Shown piece after piece: positions 8,453-17,898 of a stretch of DNA of 64,000 nt. Every line of letters begins with the position of its first letter. Position 1 is the first letter of the stretch. Source of the stretch: CAYPNF01 sp964411985 (GTDB lineage: Bacteria > Verrucomicrobiota > Verrucomicrobiia > Limisphaerales > J093); NCBI GenBank assembly GCA_964411985.1, contig CAYPNF010000037.1, positions 22,090 to 86,089 of the forward strand, written 5' to 3'. A program made the translations under genes and the position numbers. The notes under the pieces were generated by a model. It ran no database searches, was not told where the DNA came from, and saw only the letters and a program-made list of their open reading frames with translations.

Positions 8453-10870
8453 ATGCAAAAGCCGTTCTTGTGGCTCGCGGCCTTCCTCGTCTTCTTCCCC
8501 CCCCACCTGGACGCGGCAGAACCTCGCAACGTGTCCGGCATCTATCCACACCTGGCCACGTTCAATGGCGAGGGCGAATGTGGCACCGGAGCGGTTGTGC
8601 CTTGGGCCGATCGGCTTTGGGTGGTGACGTATGCACCGCATAAGCCGACGGGCTCCACGGATAAGCTCTACGAAATCACCCCGGATCTGGAGCAGATCGT
8701 CCGGCCTGAGAGCATCGGTGGGACGCCTGCCAACCGGATGATCCATCGTGAGTCCCAGCAACTCTTCATCGGTCCCTACGTAATCGCTTCCGACGGTACA
8801 GTGCGTGTGATCCCTTACACAAGAATGTATGGCCGACACACGGGGGTGGCACGGCATTTAACGGATCCTACCAACAAGGTGGTATTCGCCACCATGGAGG
8901 AAGGCTTCTACGAAGTGAATGTTCAGACCCTTCAAGTTGCGGAACTCTGGGCGGACGAACAACTGCAGGTGGGACGGCACGCCGATCTTCCAGGCTACCA
9001 CGGTAAGGGCTTCTACTCTGCTCAAGGTCGCTACGTTTACGCGAACAACGGTGAGCATGGCCCTCAGGCGCTCACCCGGCCGGATACCCCTTCAGGTTGC
9101 CTTGCGGAATGGGATGGGAAGGCGGCTCATTGGACGGTAGTGCGGAGAAATCAGTTCACCGAAGTGACTGGTCCCGGAGGCGTCTTGGGGAATTCTCCTG
9201 AGGAGGATCGCCTGTGGAGTATCGGCTGGGACCATCGTTCGCTCATTCTGATGCTGCTGGACAAAGGGCGCTGGCAGGCCTTCCGGCTGCCCAAGGCTTC
9301 ACACTGCTATGACGGCGCGCACGGATGGAATACCGAGTGGCCACGCATCCGGGAGATCGGCGAGGATTCGCTCTTGATGACAATGCACGGCTGCTTCTGG
9401 ACATTCCCGAGAGCGTTCTCAGCTGGAAACACGGCCGGGATCGGCCCTCGTTCCACTTACCTGAAAGTGATCGGGGATTTCTGTCGGTGGGGGAACCATA
9501 TCGTCTTGGGATGTGACGATACCGCACAAAGCGAGTTCCTGAATAAAGAACCGCTCAAGGGTCAACTCGCCGCCCCAGGCCGTTCCCAGTCCAATCTGTG
9601 GTTTGTCGATCCGCCCCAACTCGATCGCTTTGGTCCACCTCTAGGGCGCGGGGCAGTGTGGCTGGATGACGATGTCAAAGTCGGGGTAGCCAGTGAGCCC
9701 TTCCTCTTCTCCAGCTATACGAAACGCTCTCTGTGGTTAACGCATGGCAGTCCCTACCCAGTCACATTCACCCTTGAAGTAGACCTGGCTGGCAATGGGA
9801 AGTGGAGAACTCTACGTAAGGTCAAGGTCCCTGCGCATGGCAGCACCTGGATGGGATTCACCCCTTCCGAATCGGGCCAATGGATCCGCCTCTTTGCCAA
9901 TCGCGATGCCGCGAAAGTGAGCGCTGTCTTCCACTACCGGAGCGAGGATGCTCGAAACGGGCAGGCTTCGCCTGTATTCACTGGGGTTGCAGAGCCTGAC
10001 GGCCATCGCCTGAGCGGGGGAGTACTCCACGCTCGTGGCGGAGATTACAGGACCCTTCGCTTTGTTGCACGCAGCCCGGCAGGAGCGCTGGGTTGCTATG
10101 ACTTGGATGGCGAACTCAATCTGCGCAAGGTGGAGGATTTGGCTGGCGTTGCTTGGACGGAGAAGGCTGTGGCTATTTCGCCGCCATTGATCACTCACGA
10201 CGACGCATCGGCGCTCTATGTTGATAGCCAAGGGAGGCGATGGCGTCTGCCTAAGGGGGATCCCATGTTGGAACAACCCGGCCCGCTTGGTCTCAGCCGA
10301 CTGTGTCGCGAGGTCTGCACAGAGAGGAATCTGCTCAACGCGTATGGAACATTCTATGAGCTGCCTGCTGAGAACGCCGGCGGTTTCATCAAGATCCGTC
10401 CCATAGCGACCCATAACCGCCGCATCCATGATTTTGCCAGCTATCGCGGGCTGCTGGTGATGAGTGGGGTATCTGAGGGTGTCAAGAGCGAGCATATCGT
10501 TAGCGCTGAGGACGGTAAGTGTGCGTTGTGGGTGGGAGCCGTCGACGACCTTTGGGCTTTTGGCAAGCCGCGGGGCACAGGGGGACCCTGGAAGAGGTCA
10601 GAAGTTAAGGCCAACGTCCCGAGTGATGCCTACCTTGCCTCGGGCTTTGACCGAAAGCGACTGACGATTTCTCATGAGAGTCGCCAAAAGGTTCCTTTTG
10701 ACTTGGAAGCTGACTTTGCGGGTGACGGAAGGTTCTACCGGGTCGCCACACTTACCGTAGCCCCAGGACAGGTGCTGGAGCATCAATTCCCCGACTCTTT
10801 CGGAGCCTACTGGCTGCGCCTTGTAGCTCGAACCAATACAGTAGCCTCAGCCACCTTCACCTACAACTGA
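8453..10870 (+). CDS. Secreted protein of unknown function, 805 residues
   Basis: A signal peptide (residues 1-23, ending DAA) leads into a long beta-rich protein with many Trp/Tyr-containing strands, possibly a propeller in the first 400 residues. I do not recognise a named family, although similar secreted hypotheticals occur in Planctomycetes and Verrucomicrobia. It starts 17 bases after the FAD oxidoreductase and ends 10 bases before the convergent hypB, so it closes the fucosidase cluster. A role on the same substrate (binding, lyase or epimerase) is inferred from position only. Confidence 0.8.
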   Translation: MQKPFLWLAAFLVFFPPHLDAAEPRNVSGIYPHLATFNGEGECGTGAVVPWADRLWVVTYAPHKPTGSTDKLYEITPDLEQIVRPESIGGTPANRMIHRESQQLFIGPYVIASDGTVRVIPYTRMYGRHTGVARHLTDPTNKVVFATMEEGFYEVNVQTLQVAELWADEQLQVGRHADLPGYHGKGFYSAQGRYVYANNGEHGPQALTRPDTPSGCLAEWDGKAAHWTVVRRNQFTEVTGPGGVLGNSPEEDRLWSIGWDHRSLILMLLDKGRWQAFRLPKASHCYDGAHGWNTEWPRIREIGEDSLLMTMHGCFWTFPRAFSAGNTAGIGPRSTYLKVIGDFCRWGNHIVLGCDDTAQSEFLNKEPLKGQLAAPGRSQSNLWFVDPPQLDRFGPPLGRGAVWLDDDVKVGVASEPFLFSSYTKRSLWLTHGSPYPVTFTLEVDLAGNGKWRTLRKVKVPAHGSTWMGFTPSESGQWIRLFANRDAAKVSAVFHYRSEDARNGQASPVFTGVAEPDGHRLSGGVLHARGGDYRTLRFVARSPAGALGCYDLDGELNLRKVEDLAGVAWTEKAVAISPPLITHDDASALYVDSQGRRWRLPKGDPMLEQPGPLGLSRLCREVCTERNLLNAYGTFYELPAENAGGFIKIRPIATHNRRIHDFASYRGLLVMSGVSEGVKSEHIVSAEDGKCALWVGAVDDLWAFGKPRGTGGPWKRSEVKANVPSDAYLASGFDRKRLTISHESRQKVPFDLEADFAGDGRFYRVATLTVAPGQVLEHQFPDSFGAYWLRLVARTNTVASATFTYN

Positions 10871-10880
10871 GTAACCCTGA

Positions 10881-11648
10881 TCAATGGCTCTTGGGGCGAC
10901 GACAAGCTGCAGCTTTGCGCTGGTGCTGATCGAGCAGGTAATTCGTCCAGGCATCCATTCCTTTTCCCGTGCGCGAGGAAACCTCAAATAGAGTTGCGTG
11001 GTGACTGATTCTCCGTAGATTCCCCATCCCTAGACTACGGTCAAAGCCAGCGGCTTCCGAAAGATCAGTCTTGGTGAGCAATGCCACGTTGGCTGAGTGA
11101 AACATGGGAGGATACTTCAATGGCTTATCCTCTCCTTCGGTAACACTGAGGAGCACTACCCGCAAATCCTCGCCCAGATCAAAAGAAGCCGGGCAAACAA
11201 GGTTACCGACATTCTCGATGATCAGGATGTCCAGAGCCTCAAGGTCGAGCACCGAAAGAGACCGTTCTATCATCTGGGAATCCAAGTGGCACACGGTCCC
11301 GGTCGTCACCTGAACCACCGGAATGCCGGAGGCGCGCAGCCGTTGGGCATCGTTGTCCGTTGCCAGATCCCCCACGATGACTCCGAGTCGAGCCCTGTCT
11401 TTGAGCCGCTCCACCGTGGCTTGGATCAGCGTCGTTTTACCAGAACCAGGTGAGGAGACCACGTTCAACACCAGGATTCCTTTGGCGCGGAAATAGCCAC
11501 GGTGCTGCTCGGCAAGCCGATCGTTCTTCTCCAGGATGGAGCGGCCGACACTGACCGTTTCGTGCTTACCGTGATGGTGATGATGACCATCCTCGCTGTG
11601 ATGTTCCGAACCCTCACTGCTACCGCTGCAACCGCATTCTTTGCACAT
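10881..11648 (-). CDS. hypB: Hydrogenase/urease nickel-insertion GTPase HypB
   Basis: A GTPase that delivers nickel to [NiFe] hydrogenase precursors together with HypA. The N-terminus has CxxCGC (residues 2-7), the high-affinity Ni site, then a His-rich run for nickel storage. The P-loop SPGSGKTTL is near residue 66, followed by GDLATDND and the NKxD-equivalent TKTD. Length (255 aa) is normal. It follows hypA by 2 bases and ends just before the convergent 805-residue gene. No hydrogenase or urease structural gene lies in this window. Confidence 0.95.
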   Translation of the reverse strand: MCKECGCSGSSEGSEHHSEDGHHHHHGKHETVSVGRSILEKNDRLAEQHRGYFRAKGILVLNVVSSPGSGKTTLIQATVERLKDRARLGVIVGDLATDNDAQRLRASGIPVVQVTTGTVCHLDSQMIERSLSVLDLEALDILIIENVGNLVCPASFDLGEDLRVVLLSVTEGEDKPLKYPPMFHSANVALLTKTDLSEAAGFDRSLGMGNLRRISHHATLFEVSSRTGKGMDAWTNYLLDQHQRKAAACRRPKSH

Positions 11649-11650
11649 AA

Positions 11651-11992
11651 TCAGGATACTTCGAAGGAGACTACTTCAAGTTCACGCCCCTGACGCAAAT
11701 CGAAGCTGGGTGATTTGCATTCAGGACATTCATTCCACATCTCGCCGCAAACAAACATCTTCTGACATTGGCCGCACCAGCAGGCGGCCGGCACGCTTTC
11801 CATCACCAGAGTGGCACCCTCGGCTATGGTTCCCAGCGAAGCCGCCTCAAAACAGAACTCCAAGGATTCCGGCACCACTCCGCTGAGCGTGCCAATGCGC
11901 AGGCGGAGTTCGTGTACCTCCTTGGCTCCATGCGCCTTAGCCTGCTCGATGACCATCTGGAGCGCGCTCTGCATGATACTAAGCTCGTGCAT
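11651..11992 (-). CDS. hypA: Nickel metallochaperone HypA
   Basis: A 113-residue HypA with the invariant N-terminus MHELS, where His2 is a nickel ligand, and a zinc domain near residues 73-95 built from the CGQC and CPEC pairs. It supplies nickel to HypB/hydrogenase. Its ATG overlaps the stop of the upstream dehydrogenase-like gene by 14 bases and hypB follows 2 bases later, so the three genes are probably translationally coupled in one minus-strand operon. Confidence 0.95.
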   Translation of the reverse strand: MHELSIMQSALQMVIEQAKAHGAKEVHELRLRIGTLSGVVPESLEFCFEAASLGTIAEGATLVMESVPAACWCGQCQKMFVCGEMWNECPECKSPSFDLRQGRELEVVSFEVS

Positions 11993-13022
11993 CGTCCGGC
12001 CTCCAATGCAGCACCACTTTCCCTGTGTTAGCCATCGCTACAAGCTCAAACGCCTTTTCCCACTCCGTATAGTGGAAATGGTGCGTGATGACCGGTTTGA
12101 TCGACAGCCCGTTATCCAGCATCACCGTGGTCTTGTGCCACTCCTCATAGACATCCCGGCAGAAAGTCCCTTTAAGTGTTAATTGGTTACCGATGATTTT
12201 GGACCATCCCACCGACATGGATTCTGGAGGGAAACTGAGCATGGCTATTCCACCCCCATGACGCACGTTGTCGATGATATCACGCATGGCAAGCGGGTTG
12301 CCGGACGTCTCCAATCCTACGTCAAATCCCTCCACCATCCCCAACTCGAGTTGCAGATCTTTCAAGCTGGCATTCCGAATGTTGACCGCCCGAGTCGCAC
12401 CCATGCTCCGGGCTAGTTCCAACCTGTAGTCGTTGAGGTCGGTGAGCACGACATGGTGCGCACCCGCATGTCTCGCCATCGCCATCGCCATCAGACCGGT
12501 CGGCCCGGCACCGGTAATCAGGATATCCTGACCGGCCACGGGAAAAGAAAGGGTCGTGTGGACAGCCCGGCAGAAGGGCTCAAAGACGCACGCGGTATCA
12601 CGGTCAATGTCCTCCCGGTGGTGCCAAACGTTGCTGATAGGCAGCGCGATATACTCCGCCAGGCACCCATGGCGATGAATACCCACCTGAAGGACGTCCG
12701 CGCACAGATGTCTTCTCCCGGCAAGACAATGGCGGCATCGCCCGCATACGATATGTTGCTGTGCCCCTACAAGCTCCCCAGGCGAGAAGTCCGTAGCATT
12801 CGCTCCTAGAGCTACCACTTCACCCACAAACTGACTGCCGATAACCACCGGGGTCTGGACGTTCTTCTGCGCCCAATCATCCCAGCGATACACTTGGATA
12901 TCACTGGTGTTGAGGGAAGTCCGATCGACTCGGATGAGAACGTCGTTGGGCTCCAACGATGGTAACGCCACGTCCTCGAGCCAGAGTCCTGGATCGGCCC
13001 TCTTTTTAATCAAAGCCTTCAT
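11979..13022 (-). CDS. Threonine-3-dehydrogenase-like MDR protein lacking the catalytic zinc ligands
   Basis: The protein aligns along its whole length, without a gap over the first 70 residues, to E. coli Tdh as I recall it, including VYRWDDW and the four structural-zinc cysteines in CGRCRHCLAGRRHLC. The Tdh catalytic-zinc ligands Cys38, His63 and Glu64 are replaced by Asn38, Ser63 and Gln64. The NAD-binding stretch GAGPTGLMA is intact. It is therefore unlikely to be a normal zinc alcohol dehydrogenase and may be a zinc-independent MDR reductase or a binding protein. The start is set at the ATG of MKAL to match Tdh; a GTG at 13052 is also possible. It is coupled to hypA. Confidence 0.85.
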   Translation of the reverse strand: MKALIKKRADPGLWLEDVALPSLEPNDVLIRVDRTSLNTSDIQVYRWDDWAQKNVQTPVVIGSQFVGEVVALGANATDFSPGELVGAQQHIVCGRCRHCLAGRRHLCADVLQVGIHRHGCLAEYIALPISNVWHHREDIDRDTACVFEPFCRAVHTTLSFPVAGQDILITGAGPTGLMAMAMARHAGAHHVVLTDLNDYRLELARSMGATRAVNIRNASLKDLQLELGMVEGFDVGLETSGNPLAMRDIIDNVRHGGGIAMLSFPPESMSVGWSKIIGNQLTLKGTFCRDVYEEWHKTTVMLDNGLSIKPVITHHFHYTEWEKAFELVAMANTGKVVLHWRPDDARA

Positions 13023-13179
13023 GGCCAGTGAATTGTCATCGTCCGTGCCCACGCGGCACCGAAGGCAGATTCGATCCCGCTCGTCAGGTTCTTATAGCAC
13101 GCAAACCTTTGAGGCGTCGAGAGAAACGTCTTAACAAACTTTTCTTTGCATCTCTGCTTCATCGAAGCATGGTAGACCC

Positions 13180-14322
13180 ATGCACGCAACTTACCGTTGC
13201 TGGGCTGAGATCGACCTGGAGGCCCTTCGGGGCAACCTCGCGTGGATCCGCCATCAGGTTGGCCCCAACGTAAAGGTCTTGACCGTGGTCAAAGCAGACG
13301 CCTACGGCCACGGCTTGAAGCAGATCGCTGCTCTGTTGATGCAGAGCGGTACGGACATCTTTGGTGTTGCCAATCTTCGCGAAGCGGAGTCCATTCGCTC
13401 TGTGGGGGATGGATGGCCCATCCTCATGCTGGGATCTTGCCTTCCGCACGAGGTGCCCCTGGCCGTTCGTGATGGTATACATCCCACAATCTCCTGCTTT
13501 GAGGAAGCTTTGGAGTTCTCCAAGGCGGGCAGCCGGTTCGGAAAGACTGTCCAGGCCCATCTGAAGGTGGATACAGGTATGGGACGACTTGGCACACTTC
13601 CCAGTCAAGTCGCCTCACTGGTTTCACGCGTTGCGGCATTGCCTCATCTCCAGATTGCGGGCCTTCTTACCCATTTTGCCAACTCTGAGGATAGCGCTCA
13701 ATACACACGCCGCCAGCTCCGGCTGTTTCGCGAGGTGCTGAAGACTGTCTCTTCTCTTGGGGTCTCCGTTCCAAACGTCCACTGCTGCAATAGCGGCGGG
13801 CTGCTCCACGAGCCCAACTCCTGCTTTAATCTGGTTCGACCGGGACTACTGGTGTATGGGATTATTCCCCCAGGCAAACGGCGGGCTCCTAAAGACCTCA
13901 AGGTCCGCCTCCGCCCAGCGTTAGCTTTGAAATGCAGGGTAACCCTGGTGCGCGAACTGCCGCCAGGAGCGAGTATCAGCTACGGGTGTACTTATCGTAC
14001 GAAGCGCAACGCTCGGGTAGCGGTCCTAAGCGCCGGTTACGGGGATGGATATCCACGTGCGGGGAGCAACCGCGGTTTCGCCTTGGTCCGCGGGCAGCGA
14101 TGCCCTATCGTGGGCCGGATTACGATGGACCAAATGATGGTTGATGTCTCCAAGGTCCCCGAAGTGGGTCGAGGTAATGAGGCGGTCCTGATCGGCCGCC
14201 AGGGCCAGGACTGTATCTCGGCAAGTGAAGCCGCTGGATGGTGTGGCACTATTCCTTGGGAAATGCTCACGAATATTACCTATCGCGTGCCAAGGTTGTA
14301 CATGGGAGGAGTTGCCTCCTGA
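13180..14322 (+). CDS. alr: Alanine racemase (PLP-dependent)
   Basis: Interconverts L- and D-alanine for peptidoglycan synthesis in the cytoplasm. The PLP lysine sits in VKADAYGHG (Lys38) and the second catalytic base in SYGCTYR (about Tyr268). GYGDGYPR and RITMDQMMVDV are further family signatures. Its 380 residues are typical. It is transcribed away from the hypA/B operon, with 157 bases between the start codons, and the following zinc dehydrogenase starts 58 bases after its stop. Confidence 0.95.
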   Translation: MHATYRCWAEIDLEALRGNLAWIRHQVGPNVKVLTVVKADAYGHGLKQIAALLMQSGTDIFGVANLREAESIRSVGDGWPILMLGSCLPHEVPLAVRDGIHPTISCFEEALEFSKAGSRFGKTVQAHLKVDTGMGRLGTLPSQVASLVSRVAALPHLQIAGLLTHFANSEDSAQYTRRQLRLFREVLKTVSSLGVSVPNVHCCNSGGLLHEPNSCFNLVRPGLLVYGIIPPGKRRAPKDLKVRLRPALALKCRVTLVRELPPGASISYGCTYRTKRNARVAVLSAGYGDGYPRAGSNRGFALVRGQRCPIVGRITMDQMMVDVSKVPEVGRGNEAVLIGRQGQDCISASEAAGWCGTIPWEMLTNITYRVPRLYMGGVAS

Positions 14323-14380
14323 CCGGTTTTTCCCCGGATTCAATCCCAGAGGTAACCCAGCACAGCAGAAAGAATTCTCC

Positions 14381-15412
14381 ATGAAAGCAGCCGTTCTCCA
14401 CGGAAAAGAAACCGTTCACATTCAGGAGGTCGAAGCCAAGGCGCTCCAGCCCGGTGAGGTCCGGGTCCAGATCAAAGCGGCACTCACCTGCGGCACCGAC
14501 TTGAAGGTGTACCGACGGGGCTACCATGCCAAAATGATCGTGCCTCCCGCCGTGTTTGGTCACGAGTTGGCGGGGATTATCTCTGAGGTGTGTCACCCCT
14601 GCGGCGATTGGAAGCCCGGCGAACGAGTCGTCACCGCCAATTCCGCCCCCTGCGGCACTTGTTTTCATTGCCAGGCGGGCCAGGATAATCTCTGTGAAGA
14701 TCTGCTGTTTCTGAACGGAGCCTATGGTGAATCGATCGTGATTCCGCCGCGGATCGTAGAGAAGAACCTCCTGCGTCTCGCCCCAGGGACTGGTTTCCCA
14801 GATGCGGCTCTCACCGAACCATTGGCCTGCGTGGTTCAGGGGGTGCAAGACCTCCAGATCCGCTCCGGCGAAAGGAGCCTGGTGATCGGTTCCGGCCCAA
14901 TCGGCCTGATGTTCGTCGCCATAGCAAGGAGCCTGGGCAGCCACGTCACCATGGCAGGGCGCCGCGCCAAGCGATTGGAGCTTGGGGAAAAACTTGGAGC
15001 AAAGAACGTCATCGACGTGGGTGGAGCAGGGGACCTGGTGAACCTGATCCGTAATCACTGCAAGGATCCTTTCGATGTCGTGTTCGAAGCGGTTGGGAAA
15101 CCCGAAACTTGGGAGGCGTCCGTTTCCCTGGTGCGCAAGGGAGGCCGCGTCAATTTCTTCGGAGGTTGTCCCGCCGGAACATCGGTCAACCTGGATACCT
15201 CACTGATTCACTATTCCAACTTGACGCTCCTGGCGAGCTTCCACCACACCCCCCGCACGATCCGCAAAGCCCTTCAGCTGATTGAGAGCGGAGTCATAAC
15301 GGCAGCGGACTTCGTGGATGCCCAATGCGGGCTGACTCATCTGCCAGAGCTATTTCGCCAAATGGCCCAGGGCAACAGCGCTGTCAAAACACTTATCCAA
15401 GTAGACCGATAA
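14381..15412 (+). CDS. Zinc-dependent alcohol/sorbitol dehydrogenase (MDR family)
   Basis: A 343-residue medium-chain dehydrogenase starting at the ATG of MKAAVLHG; the frame is open further upstream but that part lies inside alr. The catalytic zinc ligands are present (LTCGTD, then GHELAG), as is the structural-zinc motif CGTCFHCQAGQDNLC and the NAD(P) loop GSGPIGLM. It should oxidise an alcohol or polyol with NAD(P)+. It contrasts with the ligand-less relative on the other strand at 11979-13022. The substrate is not predictable. Confidence 0.9.
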   Translation: MKAAVLHGKETVHIQEVEAKALQPGEVRVQIKAALTCGTDLKVYRRGYHAKMIVPPAVFGHELAGIISEVCHPCGDWKPGERVVTANSAPCGTCFHCQAGQDNLCEDLLFLNGAYGESIVIPPRIVEKNLLRLAPGTGFPDAALTEPLACVVQGVQDLQIRSGERSLVIGSGPIGLMFVAIARSLGSHVTMAGRRAKRLELGEKLGAKNVIDVGGAGDLVNLIRNHCKDPFDVVFEAVGKPETWEASVSLVRKGGRVNFFGGCPAGTSVNLDTSLIHYSNLTLLASFHHTPRTIRKALQLIESGVITAADFVDAQCGLTHLPELFRQMAQGNSAVKTLIQVDR

Positions 15413-15426
15413 CCCCCCGCCACGCC

Positions 15427-17898
15427 ATGCAGGACTACGAAAAGCTCGGAGTGTTCTACCTGGGACGCCACTACGATCTCCAAGCGAGAAAGAGCCTCCC
15501 TGAACTGGCTCTCTACGAATCGAAACACCTGGTCACGCATGGACTCGTCGTGGGCATGACCGGAAGTGGCAAGACGGGGCTCTGCTTCGATATCATCGAG
15601 GAAGCGGTGATGGACGGCATCCCCTCCATCGTGATTGATCCCAAGGGTGATCTTGGGAACCTCCTGCTCACTTTTGCAGATTTGCGGGGGGAAGATTTTG
15701 CTCCTTGGGTGAACGAGGACGACGCGCGCCGAGCTGGGCTTTCCACCGCTGACTTTTCCGCTCAACAAGCCGACCTCTGGCGCAAGGGCTTGGAAAAATG
15801 GGCTCAGGATGGCGAGCGTATCCGGAGACTTCGGGCCGCTGCCGACTTTGCGCTTTACACTCCTGGCAGCAGTGCCGGGCTCCAGGTTTCTATCCTCAAG
15901 TCCTTCGCCGTGCCGCCTCCTGAGATTCTGGAGGATGGCGAGTCGCTCCGGGAGCGGGTTGCGTCCAGCGTAACGGGCTTGCTCGGACTGGTGGGCATCA
16001 CCGCTGATCCAGTGAAAAGCCGGGAGAGTGTCCTGCTGAGTCATTTGATCCTGAACGCGTGGCGCCAGGGCCGGGACTTGGATCTTGCCGGTCTAATTCA
16101 GGAGTTGCAGAACCCATCCGTGCAGCGGATCGGTGTGTTGGATTTGGAGACATTCTACCCGGCCAAGGAACGGTTCGAACTGGCTATCCAACTGAACAAT
16201 GTCCTGGCTTCGCCTGGTTTCGCCGCCTGGATGGAAGGAGAACCACTCGATGTCGGGCGTTTGCTTTTTGCCGAGACTGGTCGGCCCCGCGTGGCCATAT
16301 TCTCCATAGCCCACCTGGGTGACTCGGAGCGGATGTTCTTTGTCACCTTGCTCCTCAATCAAGTCCTCAGCTGGATGCGTTCCCAGTCCGGCACCAGTAG
16401 CTTGCGTGCAATGATCTATATGGACGAGATCGCCGGTTATTTCCCTCCAGTAGCTAATCCCCCGGCGAAGCAGCCTCTACTCACTCTTCTCAAGCAGGGG
16501 CGCGCCTACGGGGTCGGCGTGCTACTCGCCACGCAAAACCCGGTGGACCTTGACTACAAAGGCCTGGCCAACATTGGTTCCTGGTTCATCGGCAGGCTGC
16601 AGACCGAGCGTGATAAAGCACGCGTACTGGAGGGACTCGAGGGTACTGCTGCGGGACGGGGCTTGAGTTTCGACCGCAATGCGGCGGCCCAGGTCCTTGC
16701 TGGTTTGGGCAGTCGGGTCTTCCTCCTGCATAACGTTCATAAAGATGCCCCGGAGGTCTTCGAATCGCGCTGGACCATGTCCTACCTGAGGGGTCCACTG
16801 TCCCGTTCGCAGATCAAATCGCTGGTCGGATCCAGCCGCACAGTATCCAGCCCGCCCGAGGCATTGCCCCAACCCAGCGTTTCTGGTTATGCTCCTTCTG
16901 TTGTGAGGCTTGGAAGCTCAGGTTCCTCGTCGCGGCCCGTCCTGCCTCCTCAGGTGCCTCAGTTCTACGCTCCCATCTGTCCGAATCTCAAACCCGGCAC
17001 GCCACTCCAGTATGTTCCCCGCTTGCTCGCAGGCGCCCAGGTGCGTTTTGTGGACCCTACGCTGGGAGTCAACCAGACTCAGGATCTGCTCGCCGCAGTG
17101 GAGATCACCGACGAGGCCATCGCCGTCGATTGGGCCACGGCCGAAGAACTCGCCATCAGCGCGAATGAACTAGAGAAGGTGCCCGTGCCGGCTGACTATG
17201 CCGCTTGCCCATCTGCCGCCAGCCAGTTCAAGAACTATGCCGCTTGGGGTAAGGATTTCACTACTTGGATCCTGAACCATCAAAGCATCCAACTTCTGCG
17301 CTCCGAAGCTCTTGACCTGATTTCCAAGCCAGGCGAGGGAGAGCGTGAATTCAGGATTCGACTCCAACAGGTCGCCCGGGAAAGGCGCGATGACTCCGCG
17401 GAGAAGTTGCGAGCCAAGTACGCGCCTAAGACCGCGATGCTGCAAGATCGGCTCCGGCGAGCGGAGGCTGCCCGGGAGCGCGAAGCAGCCCAAGCCCAGC
17501 GTGCCAAACTGGATACCGTGATTTCCTTTGGCACCACCCTCCTGGGAGCTTTTCTGGGTCGGAAGACCCTTTCCTCCAGTACCGTCGGCAAAGCGGCGAC
17601 CACAATTCGCAGCGCAAACCGGGCGTTTGGCCAGGCCGGGGACGTGGACCGGGCAGGGGAGACGGTGGAGCTTCTGAGGCAACAACTCCAGGAATTGGAG
17701 GCCCAATTCCAGGCTGAAGTGAGCGCCTTGAGAGTGGCAGAGGATCCCATGACGGGGAAACTCGAGGCGGTGAAGGTGAATGCTAAACGCCCGAACATCA
17801 ACCTGCAGTTGGTGGCACTCGTTTGGCTTCCGTTTCGCTGTGGGCCCGCCGGCGAACTGGTTCCCGCGTATCAGTTGCCTCAGGCTCCGGTGGGGTGA
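15427..17898 (+). CDS. HerA/DUF87-like ATPase
   Basis: An 823-residue cytoplasmic ATPase starting at MQDYEKLG, 14 bases after the dehydrogenase stop. The Walker A motif GMTGSGKTG is at about residues 42-50 and the Walker B MIYMDEI at about 330. ATQNP and the C-terminal helical part are as in HerA/FtsK-type ATPases of the helicase-HerA-like family. Residues about 650-760 contain a charged coiled coil around a hydrophobic FGTTLLGAFLGRK segment. Such proteins are thought to move or unwind DNA, or to act as membrane-linked AAA motors; the exact role is unknown. The last 19 bases overlap the convergent glycosyltransferase. Confidence 0.85.
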   Translation: MQDYEKLGVFYLGRHYDLQARKSLPELALYESKHLVTHGLVVGMTGSGKTGLCFDIIEEAVMDGIPSIVIDPKGDLGNLLLTFADLRGEDFAPWVNEDDARRAGLSTADFSAQQADLWRKGLEKWAQDGERIRRLRAAADFALYTPGSSAGLQVSILKSFAVPPPEILEDGESLRERVASSVTGLLGLVGITADPVKSRESVLLSHLILNAWRQGRDLDLAGLIQELQNPSVQRIGVLDLETFYPAKERFELAIQLNNVLASPGFAAWMEGEPLDVGRLLFAETGRPRVAIFSIAHLGDSERMFFVTLLLNQVLSWMRSQSGTSSLRAMIYMDEIAGYFPPVANPPAKQPLLTLLKQGRAYGVGVLLATQNPVDLDYKGLANIGSWFIGRLQTERDKARVLEGLEGTAAGRGLSFDRNAAAQVLAGLGSRVFLLHNVHKDAPEVFESRWTMSYLRGPLSRSQIKSLVGSSRTVSSPPEALPQPSVSGYAPSVVRLGSSGSSSRPVLPPQVPQFYAPICPNLKPGTPLQYVPRLLAGAQVRFVDPTLGVNQTQDLLAAVEITDEAIAVDWATAEELAISANELEKVPVPADYAACPSAASQFKNYAAWGKDFTTWILNHQSIQLLRSEALDLISKPGEGEREFRIRLQQVARERRDDSAEKLRAKYAPKTAMLQDRLRRAEAAREREAAQAQRAKLDTVISFGTTLLGAFLGRKTLSSSTVGKAATTIRSANRAFGQAGDVDRAGETVELLRQQLQELEAQFQAEVSALRVAEDPMTGKLEAVKVNAKRPNINLQLVALVWLPFRCGPAGELVPAYQLPQAPVG

